The notes: a model not told the origin generated them from the sequence alone. A stretch of DNA of 64,000 nucleotides from Hirudinaria manillensis (GCA_034509925.1 CM067535.1:5447701-5511700); one strand, 5' to 3'; numbered from the stretch's first letter, positions 22,577-39,379 are shown. Made by a program: numbers and translations.

Positions 22577-22919
22577 ATTTCTCTCCTATTAAGCCTCTAT
22601 TTTGTTTTAACAAAAACGAGCTGCGCGAACGACACTCCGGTATAATTATAAAGTCTCCGATAGCCGACGCGTACGCGTATTTAAGGCCGGTCGCGAGGCG
22701 CGCGGACGTGATTGAAGGAGGCGTCGAAACGACTCAGAGCGGACGGACGAACTTTCGCGGAAAATAGTGGAAAAAAAAAACAAAACAAGCAAACACGGCA
22801 AGCTGGAAGCGGTCTCGCAAAAAAAATTGAGCGCAACTCGACGTTCGTCGGAAATGGGTGGTCCTGAAAAGGACCGTTTTTTTTCGTTTTCTCGTCGAAT
22901 TGGTTCGATCGAAATCAAT

Positions 22920-23246
<327 letters not shown>

Positions 23247-23842
23247 TCAGTTGACTGGCGATGATGGTCGTACGCAGCGAAGGCGGATTGCCTATAACGT
23301 CGAAGATCGGCGGGCGCCGACCTTTCAGAAAGCTCCTTCGCCGAGCGCCTACCTTTGAGAAACGTTCCTTTCGCGACCCGTTTGTCCGAGCCGAGAGTCG
23401 TGAAATTAGTGGCTGTTGTTGTTCTTGTTATTTTCAAAAACGTCATCGTCTTGTTTGTTTGTTTCCTTTTTGTTTGTTTTGTTTTGTTTATCATATCGAA
23501 AAGAAACCTTAAAAACAATTTTCAAGAAGAAACATCGTCGTAGCCGTTGCAATCATTATCATTACGCTATGCACGTTACGTCATTAATATTACGATCGGT
23601 GTAACGTCAAAGCGACGCCGCATCGATCGTTACCGTCGACGGCGAAAACGACGTCCTCGTCGAAGCCGCCGATCATCATGACGGTTTTTCTTTTTCATTC
23701 TCCCATCCACCCTTAGTCTAACAAAAAGACGAAACGCAAACGCCAAAAGACAACCGGACGGTTAGCGCGTTCTCACGACTTCGTTTCGATTTGGTGTGGC
23801 TCTGAAAAGAGCCTTTTTGTTTTCGCTTTCCTAACGCTCGCT

Positions 23843-24214
23843 TCACTTGGAACTGGTGTACTTGGTCACGGCCTTCGTACCCTCGCTCACGGCGTGCTTG
23901 GCCAGCTCGCCGGGCAGCAGGAGGCGAACGGCAGTCTGTATTTCTCTGCTCGTTATCGTCGACCTCTTGTTGTAGTGAGCCAGGCGCGAAGCCTCGGAGG
24001 CGATTCTCTCGAAGATGTCGTTGACGAACGAGTTCATGATCGACATGGCCTTTCCGCTGATGCCCGTGTCGGGGTGGACCTGCTTGAGGACCTTGTAGAT
24101 GTAGACGAAGTAGCTCTCCTTTCGCCTCTTCTTGTGCTTCTTGTCGCCGGTCCTGGCGGCCTTGGCCTTGCTGGCAGCCTTCTTGGCACCTTTGCTGGCA
24201 GGTTTCGGAGGCAT
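23843..24214 (-). CDS. H2B: Histone H2B (unit 4)
   Basis: Protein identical to unit 1. Hairpin at 23798-23813; the downstream base variant ACGCCAAAAG begins here. Confidence 0.98.
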   Translation of the reverse strand: MPPKPASKGAKKAASKAKAARTGDKKHKKRRKESYFVYIYKVLKQVHPDTGISGKAMSIMNSFVNDIFERIASEASRLAHYNKRSTITSREIQTAVRLLLPGELAKHAVSEGTKAVTKYTSSK

Positions 24215-24555
24215 GATAGCAGAACACGTAAAATCTCGAAACGCTCGAAAACACGGAGCACGTCGTGCTCGCTCTTATTTATGTAGCAAAGAGGAGCGCG
24301 AGTCAAAATGTCACGTGCCTCTCTCGACTCCGACCAATCGGCTTCGGAGGCGAGACGCACGTGATTAATCTCGACTCGGATCGCGCCCGTGCTACGCGAA
24401 CCGAGTCAAATGATCACGTGTTGCGATCGCCGGCCTACCGTTGGTCGGAATCGATCGTAGCACGTGAGATTTTGACTCGCTTCTCGGCGATATATATAAA
24501 GGCTCGTTCCGGGCCGTCGTATTTTCGTCGAGATAATTCTGACAATTAGCTGACA

Positions 24556-24978
24556 ATGTCCGGCAGAGGAAAGGGAGGCAAAGTCAAGGGAAAGGCCAAG
24601 AGCAGGTCCAGCAGGGCCGGACTGCAGTTTCCGGTCGGTCGCATACACAGACTCCTGCGCAAGGGAAACTACGCCGAGAGGGTCGGGGCCGGAGCTCCGG
24701 TCTACCTGGCCGCCGTCATGGAATACTTGGCCGCCGAGGTGCTCGAATTGGCCGGCAACGCGGCTCGCGACAACAAGAAGACTCGCATCATCCCGCGCCA
24801 TCTCCAGCTGGCCATCAGGAACGACGAGGAGTTGAACAAGCTCCTGTCCGGCGTGACGATCGCCCAGGGAGGAGTCTTGCCGAACATCCAGGCCGTTCTG
24901 TTGCCCAAGAAGACGGCCAAAGTGGGCGGCGGCGGAGGTTCTAGCCAGACTCAGCAGGCCGGTAGCGGTGGAAAGTGA
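24556..24978 (+). CDS. H2A: Histone H2A (unit 4)
   Basis: Protein identical to unit 1. Hairpin at 25014-25029. Confidence 0.98.
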   Translation: MSGRGKGGKVKGKAKSRSSRAGLQFPVGRIHRLLRKGNYAERVGAGAPVYLAAVMEYLAAEVLELAGNAARDNKKTRIIPRHLQLAIRNDEELNKLLSGVTIAQGGVLPNIQAVLLPKKTAKVGGGGGSSQTQQAGSGGK

Positions 24979-25534
24979 AGAAGATAAAAAAAAAACAAAC
25001 AAACAAACAAAAAGGCTCTTTTCAGAGCCACGCACATCTAACGAGAGACGAGTGTCGCTCAATTAGGAGCTTTTAATTATAATAATAATAATAATAATTG
25101 GTCGTGATGGATCAGGAGATGGATGGATGTGATGTGATGTGATGTGATGTGATGTAATGGGACGGGATGGGAAGTGGCGGACCGGATTTGATCGAATTGT
25201 CGTTCACCGACGACGTAGACTAATGAAATAGCCGAAACGTGGACGAAAAGAAACGTAATGCTCGATAAGGTTACGACATGGTTGTCTCTTTTTTGCTTGA
25301 CGTCGCATTAGCATTAAAGAAAGTAGTTCGCGACAATTGAATTTAATGCACAAAAAAACAACGACAACGCCTAAGTAGTAGTGGGTGGCAAAATTAAATA
25401 ATTTCCAATAAGTTACAGAAAGAGCAACGGTTCGATGCGTTCCATGACTATCGTTAGAAATGAGTGGCTCTGAAAAGAGCCGTTTTTTTGTTTTGATTCT
25501 CGTCCCTAGAACGAGGCAAACGAAGAGACGGAGC

Positions 25535-26101
<567 letters not shown>

Positions 26102-26962
26102 CTAAAATTGAAATTCCTCAAAATCGACCTAGAAATGCTCGAAAATGGACAATTAAGACTGGGAATTTGTACGAAATCGACGACCGGCACCTTCGTCCAT
26201 CGGATCAAATAGTTTTTTTCTTAAAAGAAGAACGTTAAAAGTGAAAACGGCGACCGTAAAAGGTTCGTTCGACATTCGTTCGAAACTCGGGAGACGGTCG
26301 ACATCGAAAGCGATGTCGGACGTGGAGAGTCTTTCTGCGAGATTAACTTTCATTGCAAGTTTTGATTAAAAGAATTAAAATCCTTCTTGACGGCCGTCAC
26401 CGTTAATGTTACGCTTTTTTTTTTTCAATTTCTGTCGTTCATTCTTGGATTCGTACCATCCGTCCATTCGTACGTTTCACGAGTGCTCGATAACGGACGT
26501 TTTGGACAATAAAATTGTGCGAAATCGACCTTTTGCCAGCCTGTTTTTTTTTAATCGCTCTCAAAAAGAAAAAAAATAGATCGTTAAAAGTGAAAATGTT
26601 GACGCGACGAAGACGTTCGATCGACTTCCAATCGTAGTTGAAAATGACGTCGGTTTATTTGAAACCAAATTCTTTTTTTTTTTTAACATTATTAGAAAGC
26701 TTTTGTTTGTAACAAAAAAATTCTTCTCAACGACGACAACAGCGCATCGTTATTTCGATTACAGCGTCAGTCTCAATTTCTTGACCCTTTCGAGGTCGTC
26801 GTTGCTCATAATTTGCGGAATAGCGAACGAATTTTGATGCCATCTTTAATTTAGTTTTTTTTTTACTTTTTCTAGTTTTCGATCGCGAGGCCACTTGCCG
26901 TCGTTCGACTGGTTGGCTCTGAAAAGAGCCGTTTGATGTGGTGTTATCGGTTTCAAATCCGC

Positions 26963-27622
26963 TCAAACTCTCTTGGCCATTCTCTTGACTGGGGACTTTT
27001 TCTTGTTCTTCTCGACCGGCGCGATCTTTTCCTTTCTCTGTCTTTTGGGCGCAGCCGCCGCCGCCGCCGGTTTCTTGCCGTCGGCTGATTTCCTCGGCCT
27101 GCCGGCGCTCGGCTTCTTCTTCTTCTTCTGCTCGACTTCAGGTACGGCCTTCTTTTCCTTGATTGCGGCAAGAGCGGGCTTCTTCGTCGCCTTCTTCTTC
27201 TCCTTCAGAGGGACGGCGGCCTGTTTTTCAGTCTTGCTCTTGGTCTTTTTGGCCGCGGCAGGCTTCTTCGGAACGGCTTCCTCCTTCGTCGTTTTCTGCT
27301 GCTGCTGCTTCTTCTTGTCTGCCGAGGAGGCGGCTCCGAGCCTAAAACTTCCGCTCGCTCCGCTGCCGCTCGACTGCTTCAGAGTCTCGGCCTTGACTCC
27401 GTTGCGCAGGGCAGCCTTCAGCCTGGTGTTGACGGCGTGCTCGTCGGCTCCGACTTTGAAGTTGGCCAAGACGTACTTGAGTATCGCCTGCCTCGACGAG
27501 CCTCCGCGCTCCTTCAGGGCCACCAGGGCCTGCCTGATCATCTCGGCGTAGGACGGATGATCTTGTACGACGGCCTTTTTCTTGGCCTTTCCTACTTCTC
27601 CTTTGGCTACGGACGCTGACAT
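26963..27622 (-). CDS. H1: Histone H1 (unit 5, 219 aa)
   Basis: Tracts Q4 K5 A6, as unit 4. Hairpin at 26915-26930. Confidence 0.97.
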   Translation of the reverse strand: MSASVAKGEVGKAKKKAVVQDHPSYAEMIRQALVALKERGGSSRQAILKYVLANFKVGADEHAVNTRLKAALRNGVKAETLKQSSGSGASGSFRLGAASSADKKKQQQQKTTKEEAVPKKPAAAKKTKSKTEKQAAVPLKEKKKATKKPALAAIKEKKAVPEVEQKKKKKPSAGRPRKSADGKKPAAAAAAPKRQRKEKIAPVEKNKKKSPVKRMAKRV

Positions 27623-27966
27623 ATTTCTCTCCTATTAAGCCTCTATTTTGTTTTAACAAAAACGAGCTGCGCGAACGACACTCCGGTATAATTATAAAGT
27701 CTCCGATAGCCGACGCGTACGCGTATTTAAGGCCGGTCGCGAGGCGCGCGGACGTGATTGAAGGAGGCGTCGAAACGACTCAGAGCGGACGGACGAACTT
27801 TCGCGGAAAATAGTGGAAAAAAAAAAACAAAACAAGCAAACACGGCAAGCTGGAAGCGGTCTCGCAAAAAAAATTGAGCGCAACTCGACGTTCGTCGGAA
27901 ATGGGTGGTCCTGAAAAGGACCGTTTTTTTTCGTTTTCTCGTCGAATTGGTTCGATCGAAATCAAT

Positions 27967-28293
<327 letters not shown>

Positions 28294-28885
28294 TCAGTTG
28301 ACTGGCGATGATGGTCGTACGCAGCGAAGGCGGATTGCCTATAACGTCGAAGATCGGCGGGCGCCGACCTTTCAGAAAGCTCCTTCGCCGAGCGCCTACC
28401 TTTGAGAAACGTTCCTTTCGCGACCCGTTTGTCCGAGCCGAGAGTCGTGAAATTAGTGGCTGTTGTTGTTCTTGTTATTTTCAAAAACGTCATCGTCTTG
28501 TTTGTTTGTTTCCTTTTTGTTTTGTTTTGTTTATCATATCGAAAAGAAACCTTAAAAACAATTTTCAAGAAGAAACATCGTCGTAGCCGTTGCAATCATT
28601 ATCATTACGCTATGCACGTTACGTCATTAATATTACGATCGGTGTAACGTCAAAGCGACGCCGCATCGATCGTTACCGTCGACGGCGAAAACGACGTCCT
28701 CGTCGAAGCCGCCGATCATCATGACGGTTTTTCTTTTTCATTCTCCCATCCACCCTTAGTCTAACAAAAAGACGAAACGCAAACGCCAAAAGACAACCGG
28801 ACGGTTAGCGCGTTCTCACGACTTCGTTTCGATTTGGTGTGGCTCTGAAAAGAGCCTTTTTGTTTTCGCTTTCCTAACGCTCGCT

Positions 28886-29257
28886 TCACTTGGAACTGGT
28901 GTACTTGGTCACGGCCTTCGTACCCTCGCTCACGGCGTGCTTGGCCAGCTCGCCGGGCAGCAGGAGGCGAACGGCAGTCTGTATTTCTCTGCTCGTTATC
29001 GTCGACCTCTTGTTGTAGTGAGCCAGGCGCGAAGCCTCGGAGGCGATTCTCTCGAAGATGTCGTTGACGAACGAGTTCATGATCGACATGGCCTTTCCGC
29101 TGATGCCCGTGTCGGGGTGGACCTGCTTGAGGACCTTGTAGATGTAGACGAAGTAGCTCTCCTTTCGCCTCTTCTTGTGCTTCTTGTCGCCGGTCCTGGC
29201 GGCCTTGGCCTTGCTGGCAGCCTTCTTGGCACCTTTGCTGGCAGGTTTCGGAGGCAT
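28886..29257 (-). CDS. H2B: Histone H2B (unit 5)
   Basis: Protein identical to unit 1. Hairpin at 28841-28856. Confidence 0.98.
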   Translation of the reverse strand: MPPKPASKGAKKAASKAKAARTGDKKHKKRRKESYFVYIYKVLKQVHPDTGISGKAMSIMNSFVNDIFERIASEASRLAHYNKRSTITSREIQTAVRLLLPGELAKHAVSEGTKAVTKYTSSK

Positions 29258-29598
29258 GATAGCAGAACACGTAAAATCTCGAAACGCTCGAAAACACGGA
29301 GCACGTCGTGCTCGCTCTTATTTATGTAGCAAAGAGGAGCGCGAGTCAAAATGTCACGTGCCTCTCTCGACTCCGACCAATCGGCTTCGGAGGCGAGACG
29401 CACGTGATTAATCTCGACTCGGATCGCGCCCGTGCTACGCGAACCGAGTCAAATGATCACGTGTTGCGATCGCCGGCCTACCGTTGGTCGGAATCGATCG
29501 TAGCACGTGAGATTTTGACTCGCTTCTCGGCGATATATATAAAGGCTCGTTCCGGGCCGTCGTATTTTCGTCGAGATAATTCTGACAATTAGCTGACA

Positions 29599-30021
29599 AT
29601 GTCCGGCAGAGGAAAGGGAGGCAAAGTCAAGGGAAAGGCCAAGAGCAGGTCCAGCAGGGCCGGACTGCAGTTTCCGGTCGGTCGCATACACAGACTCCTG
29701 CGCAAGGGAAACTACGCCGAGAGGGTCGGGGCCGGAGCTCCGGTCTACCTGGCCGCCGTCATGGAATACTTGGCCGCCGAGGTGCTCGAATTGGCCGGCA
29801 ACGCGGCTCGCGACAACAAGAAGACTCGCATCATCCCGCGCCATCTCCAGCTGGCCATCAGGAACGACGAGGAGTTGAACAAGCTCCTGTCCGGCGTGAC
29901 GATCGCCCAGGGAGGAGTCTTGCCGAACATCCAGGCCGTTCTGTTGCCCAAGAAGACGGCCAAAGTGGGCGGCGGCGGAGGTTCTAGCCAGACTCAGCAG
30001 GCCGGTAGCGGTGGAAAGTGA
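29599..30021 (+). CDS. H2A: Histone H2A (unit 5)
   Basis: Protein identical to unit 1. Hairpin at 30056-30071. Confidence 0.98.
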   Translation: MSGRGKGGKVKGKAKSRSSRAGLQFPVGRIHRLLRKGNYAERVGAGAPVYLAAVMEYLAAEVLELAGNAARDNKKTRIIPRHLQLAIRNDEELNKLLSGVTIAQGGVLPNIQAVLLPKKTAKVGGGGGSSQTQQAGSGGK

Positions 30022-30579
30022 AGAAGATAAAAAAAAACAAACAAACAAACAAAAAGGCTCTTTTCAGAGCCACGCACATCTAACGAGAGACGAGTGTCGC
30101 TCAATTAGGAGCTTTTAATTATAATAATAATAATAATAATTGGTCGTGATGGATCAGGAGATGGATGGATGGATGTGATGTGATGTGATGTGATGTGATG
30201 TGATGTAATGGGACGGGATGGGAAGTGGCGGACCGGATTTGATCGAATTGTCGTTCACCGACGACGTAGACTAATGAAATAGCCGAAACGTGGACGAAAA
30301 GAAACGTAATGCTCGATAAGGTTACGACATGGTTGTCTCTTTTTTGCTTGACGTCGCATTAAAGAAAGTAGTTCGCGACAATTGAATTTAATGCACAAAA
30401 AAACAACGACAACGCCTAAGTAGTAGTGGGTGGCAAAATTAAATAATTTCCAATAAGTTACAGAAAGAGCAACGGTTCGATGCGTTCCATGACTATCGTT
30501 AGAAATGAGTGGCTCTGAAAAGAGCCGTTTTTTTGTTTTGATTCTCGTCCCTAGAACGAGGCAAACGAAGAGACGGAGC

Positions 30580-31164
<585 letters not shown>

Positions 31165-32010
31165 TCAAAATCGACCTAGAAATGCTCGAAAATGGACAAT
31201 TAAGACTGGGAATTTGTACGAAATCGACGACCGGCACCTTCGTCCATCGGATCAAATAGTTTTTTTCTTAAAAGAAGAACGTTAAAAGTGAAAACGGCGA
31301 CCGTAAAAGGTTCGTTCGACATTCGTTCGAAACTCGGGAGACGGTCGACATCGAAAGCGATGTCGGACGTGGAGAGTCTTTCTGCGAGATTAACTTTCAT
31401 TGCAAGTTTTGATTAAAAGAATTAAAATCCTTCTTGACGGCCGTCACCGTTAATGTTACGCTTTTTTTTTTCAATTTCTGTCGTTCATTCTTGGATTCGT
31501 ACCATCCGTCCATTCGTACGTTTCACGAGTGCTCGATAACGGACGTTTTGGACAATAAAATTGTGCGAAATCGACCTTTTGCCAGCCTGTTTTTTTTTTT
31601 TAATCGCTCTCAAAAAGAAAAAAAATAGATCGTTAAAAGTGAAAATGTTGACGCGACGAAGACGTTCGATCGACTTCCAATCGTAGTTGAAAATGACGTC
31701 GGTTTATTTGAAACCAAATTCTTTTTTTTTTTAACATTATTAGAAAGCTTTTGTTTGTAACAAAAAAATTCTTCTCAACGACGGCAACAGCGCATCGTTA
31801 TTTCGATTACAGCGTCGGTCTCAATTTCTTGACCCTTTCGAGGTCGTCGTTGCTCATAATTTGCGGAATAGCGAACGAATTTTGATGCCATCTTTAATTT
31901 AGTTTTTTTTTTACTTTTTCTAGTTTTCGATCGCGAGGCCACTTGCCGTCGTTCGACTGGTTGGCTCTGAAAAGAGCCGTTTGATGTGGTGTTATCGGTT
32001 TCAAATCCGC

Positions 32011-32673
32011 TCAAACTCTCTTGGCCATTCTCTTGACTGGGGACTTTTTCTTGTTCTTCTCGACCGGCGCGATCTTTTCCTTTCTCTGTCTTTTGGGCGC
32101 AGCCGCCGCCGCCGCCGCCGGTTTCTTGCCGTCGGCTGATTTCCTCGGCCTGCCGGCGCTCGGCTTCTTCTTCTTCTTCTGCTCGACTTCAGGTACGGCC
32201 TTCTTTTCCTTGATTGCGGCAAGAGCGGGCTTCTTCGTCGCCTTCTTCTTCTCCTTCAGAGGGACGGCGGCCTGTTTTTCAGTCTTGCTCTTGGTCTTTT
32301 TGGCCGCGGCAGGCTTCTTCGGAACGGCTTCCTCCTTCGTCGTTTTCTGCTGCTGCTGCTTCTTCTTGTCTGCCGAGGAGGCGGCTCCGAGCCTAAAACT
32401 TCCGCTCGCTCCGCTGCCGCTCGACTGCTTCAGAGTCTCGGCCTTGACTCCGTTGCGCAGGGCAGCCTTCAGCCTGGTGTTGACGGCGTGCTCGTCGGCT
32501 CCGACTTTGAAGTTGGCCAAGACGTACTTGAGTATCGCCTGCCTCGACGAGCCTCCGCGCTCCTTCAGGGCCACCAGGGCCTGCCTGATCATCTCGGCGT
32601 AGGACGGATGATCTTGTACGACGGCCTTTTTCTTGGCCTTTCCTACTTCTCCTTTGGCTACGGACGCTGACAT
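32011..32673 (-). CDS. H1: Histone H1 (unit 6, 220 aa)
   Basis: Tracts Q4 K5 A7, the longest Ala run of the array. Hairpin at 31963-31978. Confidence 0.97.
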   Translation of the reverse strand: MSASVAKGEVGKAKKKAVVQDHPSYAEMIRQALVALKERGGSSRQAILKYVLANFKVGADEHAVNTRLKAALRNGVKAETLKQSSGSGASGSFRLGAASSADKKKQQQQKTTKEEAVPKKPAAAKKTKSKTEKQAAVPLKEKKKATKKPALAAIKEKKAVPEVEQKKKKKPSAGRPRKSADGKKPAAAAAAAPKRQRKEKIAPVEKNKKKSPVKRMAKRV

Positions 32674-33016
32674 ATTTCTCTCCTATTAAGCCTCTATTTT
32701 GTTTTAACAAAAACGAGCTGCGCGAACGACACTCCGGTATAATTATAAAGTCTCCGATAGCCGACGCGTACGCGTATTTAAGGCCGGTCGCGAGGCGCGC
32801 GGACGTGATTGAAGGAGGCGTCGAAACGACTCAGAGCGGACGGACGAACTTTCGCGGAAAATAGTGGAAAAAAAAAACAAAACAAGCAAACACGGCAAGC
32901 TGGAAGCGGTCTCGCAAAAAAAATTGAGCGCAACTCGACGTTCGTCGGAAATGGGTGGTCCTGAAAAGGACCGTTTTTTTTCGTTTTCTCGTCGAATTGG
33001 TTCGATCGAAATCAAT

Positions 33017-33343
<327 letters not shown>

Positions 33344-33942
33344 TCAGTTGACTGGCGATGATGGTCGTACGCAGCGAAGGCGGATTGCCTATAACGTCGA
33401 AGATCGGCGGGCGCCGACCTTTCAGAAAGCTCCTTCGCCGAGCGCCTACCTTTGAGAAACGTTCCTTTCGCGACCCGTTTGTCCGAGCCGAGAGTCGTGA
33501 AATTAGTGGCTGTTGTTGTTCTTGTTATTTTCAAAAACGTCATCGTCTTGTTTGTTTGTTTCCTTTTTGTTTGTTTTGTTTTGTTTATCATATCGAAAAG
33601 AAACCTTAAAAACAATTTTCAAGAAGAAACATCGTCGTAGCCGTTGCAATCATTATCATTACGCTATGCACGTTACGTCATTAATATTACGATCGGTGTA
33701 ACGTCAAAGCGACGCCGCATCGATCGTTACCGTCGACGGCGAAAACGACGTCCTCGTCGAAGCCGCCGATCATCATGACGGTTTTTTTTGTTTTTCATTC
33801 TCCCATCCACCCTTAGTCTAACAAAAAGACGAAACGCAAACGGCAAAAGACAACCGGACGGTTAGCGCGTTCTCACGACTTCGTTTCGATTTGGTGTGGC
33901 TCTGAAAAGAGCCTTTTTGTTTTCGCTTTCCTAACGCTCGCT

Positions 33943-34314
33943 TCACTTGGAACTGGTGTACTTGGTCACGGCCTTCGTACCCTCGCTCACGGCGTGCTTG
34001 GCCAGCTCGCCGGGCAGCAGGAGGCGAACGGCAGTCTGTATTTCTCTGCTCGTTATCGTCGACCTCTTGTTGTAGTGAGCCAGGCGCGAAGCCTCGGAGG
34101 CGATTCTCTCGAAGATGTCGTTGACGAACGAGTTCATGATCGACATGGCCTTTCCGCTGATGCCCGTGTCGGGGTGGACCTGCTTGAGGACCTTGTAGAT
34201 GTAGACGAAGTAGCTCTCCTTTCGCCTCTTCTTGTGCTTCTTGTCGCCGGTCCTGGCGGCCTTGGCCTTGCTGGCAGCCTTCTTGGCACCTTTGCTGGCA
34301 GGTTTCGGAGGCAT
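33943..34314 (-). CDS. H2B: Histone H2B (unit 6)
   Basis: Protein identical to unit 1; downstream variant reverts to ACGGCAAAAG. Hairpin at 33898-33913. Confidence 0.98.
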   Translation of the reverse strand: MPPKPASKGAKKAASKAKAARTGDKKHKKRRKESYFVYIYKVLKQVHPDTGISGKAMSIMNSFVNDIFERIASEASRLAHYNKRSTITSREIQTAVRLLLPGELAKHAVSEGTKAVTKYTSSK

Positions 34315-34655
34315 GATAGCAGAACACGTAAAATCTCGAAACGCTCGAAAACACGGAGCACGTCGTGCTCGCTCTTATTTATGTAGCAAAGAGGAGCGCG
34401 AGTCAAAATGTCACGTGCCTCTCTCGACTCCGACCAATCGGCTTCGGAGGCGAGACGCACGTGATTAATCTCGACTCGGATCGCGCCCGTGCTACGCGAA
34501 CCGAGTCAAATGATCACGTGTTGCGATCGCCGGCCTACCGTTGGTCGGAATCGATCGTAGCACGTGAGATTTTGACTCGCTTCTCGGCGATATATATAAA
34601 GGCTCGTTCCGGGCCGTCGTATTTTCGTCGAGATAATTCTGACAATTAGCTGACA

Positions 34656-35078
34656 ATGTCCGGCAGAGGAAAGGGAGGCAAAGTCAAGGGAAAGGCCAAG
34701 AGCAGGTCCAGCAGGGCCGGACTGCAGTTTCCGGTCGGTCGCATACACAGACTCCTGCGCAAGGGAAACTACGCCGAGAGGGTCGGGGCCGGAGCTCCGG
34801 TCTACCTGGCCGCCGTCATGGAATACTTGGCCGCCGAGGTGCTCGAATTGGCCGGCAACGCGGCTCGCGACAACAAGAAGACTCGCATCATCCCGCGCCA
34901 TCTCCAGCTGGCCATCAGGAACGACGAGGAGTTGAACAAGCTCCTGTCCGGCGTGACGATCGCCCAGGGAGGAGTCTTGCCGAACATCCAGGCCGTTCTG
35001 TTGCCCAAGAAGACGGCCAAAGTGGGCGGCGGCGGAGGTTCTAGCCAGACTCAGCAGGCCGGTAGCGGTGGAAAGTGA
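34656..35078 (+). CDS. H2A: Histone H2A (unit 6)
   Basis: Protein identical to unit 1. Hairpin at 35122-35137, behind the longest CAAA run of the array. Confidence 0.98.
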   Translation: MSGRGKGGKVKGKAKSRSSRAGLQFPVGRIHRLLRKGNYAERVGAGAPVYLAAVMEYLAAEVLELAGNAARDNKKTRIIPRHLQLAIRNDEELNKLLSGVTIAQGGVLPNIQAVLLPKKTAKVGGGGGSSQTQQAGSGGK

Positions 35079-35655
35079 AGAAGATAAAAAAAAAACAAAC
35101 AAACAAACAAACAAACAAAAAGGCTCTTTTCAGAGCCACGCACATCTAACGAGAGACGAGTGTCGCTCAATTAGGAGCTTTTAATTATAATAATAATAAT
35201 AATAATTGGTCGTGATGGATCAGGAGATGGATGGATGGATGTGATGTGATGTGATGTGATGTGATGTGATGTGATGTGATGTAATGGGACGGGATGGGAA
35301 GTGGCGGACCGGATTTGATCGAATTGTCGTTCACCGACGACGTAGACTAATGAAATAGCCGAAACGTGGACGAAAAGAAACGTAATGCTCGATAAGGTTA
35401 CGACATGGTTGTCTCTTTTTTGCTTGACGTCGCATTAAAGAAAGTAGTTCGCGACAATTGAATTTAATGCACAAAAAAACAACGACAACGCCTAAGTAGT
35501 AGTGGGTGGCAAAATTAAATAATTTCCAATAAGTTACAGAAAGAGCAACGGTTCGATGCGTTCCATGACTATCGTTAGAAATGAGTGGCTCTGAAAAGAG
35601 CCGTTTTTTTGTTTTGATTCTCGTCCCTAGAACGAGGCAAACGAAGAGACGGAGC

Positions 35656-36222
<567 letters not shown>

Positions 36223-37081
36223 CTAAAATTGAAATTCCTCAAAATCGACCTAGAAATGCTCGAAAATGGACAATTAAGACTGGGAATTTGTACGAAATCG
36301 ACGACCGGCACCTTCGTCCATCGGATCAAATAGTTTTTTTCTTAAAAGAAGAACGTTAAAAGTGAAAACGGCGACCGTAAAAGGTTCGTTCGACATTCGT
36401 TCGAAACTCGGGAGACGGTCGACATCGAAAGCGATGTCGGACGTGGAGAGTCTTTCTGCGAGATTAACTTTCATTGCAAGTTTTGATTAAAAGAATTAAA
36501 ATCCTTCTTGACGGCCGTCACCGTTAATGTTACGCTTTTTTTTTTCAATTTCTGTCGTTCATTCTTGGATTCGTACCATCCGTCCATTCGTACGTTTCAC
36601 GAGTGCTCGATAACGGACGTTTTGGACAATAAAATTGTGCGAAATCGACCTTTTGCCAGCCTGTTTTTTTTTAATCGCTCTCAAAAAGAAAAAAAATAGA
36701 TCGTTAAAAGTGAAAATGTTGACGCGACGAAGACGTTCGATCGACTTCCAATCGTAGTTGAAAATGACGTCGGTTTATTTGAAACCAAATTCTTTTTTTT
36801 TTTAACATTATTAGAAAGCTTTTGTTTGTAACAAAAAAATTCTTCTCAACGACGACAACAGCGCATCGTTATTTCGATTACAGCGTCAGTCTCAATTTCT
36901 TGACCCTTTCGAGGTCGTCGTTGCTCATAATTTGCGGAATAGCGAACGAATTTTGATGCCATCTTTAATTTAGTTTTTTTTTTACTTTTTCTAGTTTTCG
37001 ATCGCGAGGCCACTTGCCGTCGTTCGACTGGTTGGCTCTGAAAAGAGCCGTTTGATGTGGTGTTATCGGTTTCAAATCCGC

Positions 37082-37741
37082 TCAAACTCTCTTGGCCATT
37101 CTCTTGACTGGGGACTTTTTCTTGTTCTTCTCGACCGGCGCGATCTTTTCCTTTCTCTGTCTTTTGGGCGCAGCCGCCGCCGCCGGTTTCTTGCCGTCGG
37201 CTGATTTCCTCGGCCTGCCGGCGCTCGGCTTCTTCTTCTTCTTCTGCTCGACTTCAGGTACGGCCTTCTTTTCCTTGATTGCGGCAAGAGCGGGCTTCTT
37301 CGTCGCCTTCTTCTTCTCCTTCAGAGGGACGGCGGCCTGTTTTTCAGTCTTGCTCTTGGTCTTTTTGGCCGCGGCAGGCTTCTTCGGAACGGCTTCTTCC
37401 TTCGTCGTTTTCTGCTGCTGCTGCTGCTTCTTCTTGTCTGCCGAGGAGGCGGCTCCGAGCCTAAAACTTCCGCTCGCTCCGCTGCCGCTCGACTGCTTCA
37501 GAGTCTCGGCCTTGACTCCGTTGCGCAGGGCAGCCTTCAGCCTGGTGTTGACGGCGTGCTCGTCGGCTCCGACTTTGAAGTTGGCCAAGACGTACTTGAG
37601 TATCGCCTGCCTCGACGAGCCTCCGCGCTCCTTCAGGGCCACCAGGGCCTGCCTGATCATCTCGGCGTAGGACGGATGATCTTGTACGACGGCCTTTTTC
37701 TTGGCCTTTCCTACTTCTCCTTTGGCTACGGACGCTGACAT
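37082..37741 (-). CDS. H1: Histone H1 (unit 7, 219 aa)
   Basis: Tracts Q5 K5 A5: same length as units 4, 5 and 8 but with different repeat numbers. Hairpin at 37034-37049. Confidence 0.97.
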   Translation of the reverse strand: MSASVAKGEVGKAKKKAVVQDHPSYAEMIRQALVALKERGGSSRQAILKYVLANFKVGADEHAVNTRLKAALRNGVKAETLKQSSGSGASGSFRLGAASSADKKKQQQQQKTTKEEAVPKKPAAAKKTKSKTEKQAAVPLKEKKKATKKPALAAIKEKKAVPEVEQKKKKKPSAGRPRKSADGKKPAAAAAPKRQRKEKIAPVEKNKKKSPVKRMAKRV

Positions 37742-38084
37742 ATTTCTCTCCTATTAAGCCTCTATTTTGTTTTAACAAAAACGAGCTGCGCGAACGACAC
37801 TCCGGTATAATTATAAAGTCTCCGATAGCCGACGCGTACGCGTATTTAAGGCCGGTCGCGAGGCGCGCGGACGTGATTGAAGGAGGCGTCGAAACGACTC
37901 AGAGCGGACGGACGAACTTTCGCGGAAAATAGTGGAAAAAAAAAACAAAACAAGCAAACACGGCAAGCTGGAAGCGGTCTCGCAAAAAAAATTGAGCGCA
38001 ACTCGACGTTCGTCGGAAATGGGTGGTCCTGAAAAGGACCGTTTTTTTTCGTTTTCTCGTCGAATTGGTTCGATCGAAATCAAT

Positions 38085-38411
<327 letters not shown>

Positions 38412-39007
38412 TCAGTTGACTGGCGATGATGGTCGTACGCAGCGAAGGCGGATTGCCTATAACGTCGAAGATCGGCGGGCGCCGACCTTTCAGAAAGCTC
38501 CTTCGCCGAGCGCCTACCTTTGAGAAACGTTCCTTTCGCGACCCGTTTGTCCGAGCCGAGAGTCGTGAAATTAGTGGCTGTTGTTGTTCTTGTTATTTTC
38601 AAAAACGTCATCGTCTTGTTTGTTTGTTTCCTTTTTGTTTGTTTTGTTTTGTTTATCATATCGAAAAGAAACCTTAAAAACAATTTTCAAGAAGAAACAT
38701 CGTCGTAGCCGTTGCAATCATTATCATTACGCTATGCACGTTACGTCATTAATATTACGATCGGTGTAACGTCAAAGCGACGCCGCATCGATCGTTACCG
38801 TCGACGGCGAAAACGACGTCCTCGTCGAAGCCGCCGATCATCATGACGGTTTTTCTTTTTCATTCTCCCATCCACCCTTAGTCTAACAAAAAGACGAAAC
38901 GCAAACGCCAAAAGACAACCGGACGGTTAGCGCGTTCTCACGACTTCGTTTCGATTTGGTGTGGCTCTGAAAAGAGCCTTTTTGTTTTCGCTTTCCTAAC
39001 GCTCGCT

Positions 39008-39379
39008 TCACTTGGAACTGGTGTACTTGGTCACGGCCTTCGTACCCTCGCTCACGGCGTGCTTGGCCAGCTCGCCGGGCAGCAGGAGGCGAACGGCAGT
39101 CTGTATTTCTCTGCTCGTTATCGTCGACCTCTTGTTGTAGTGAGCCAGGCGCGAAGCCTCGGAGGCGATTCTCTCGAAGATGTCGTTGACGAACGAGTTC
39201 ATGATCGACATGGCCTTTCCGCTGATGCCCGTGTCGGGGTGGACCTGCTTGAGGACCTTGTAGATGTAGACGAAGTAGCTCTCCTTTCGCCTCTTCTTGT
39301 GCTTCTTGTCGCCGGTCCTGGCGGCCTTGGCCTTGCTGGCAGCCTTCTTGGCACCTTTGCTGGCAGGTTTCGGAGGCAT
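39008..39379 (-). CDS. H2B: Histone H2B (unit 7)
   Basis: Protein identical to unit 1. Hairpin at 38963-38978. Confidence 0.98.
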   Translation of the reverse strand: MPPKPASKGAKKAASKAKAARTGDKKHKKRRKESYFVYIYKVLKQVHPDTGISGKAMSIMNSFVNDIFERIASEASRLAHYNKRSTITSREIQTAVRLLLPGELAKHAVSEGTKAVTKYTSSK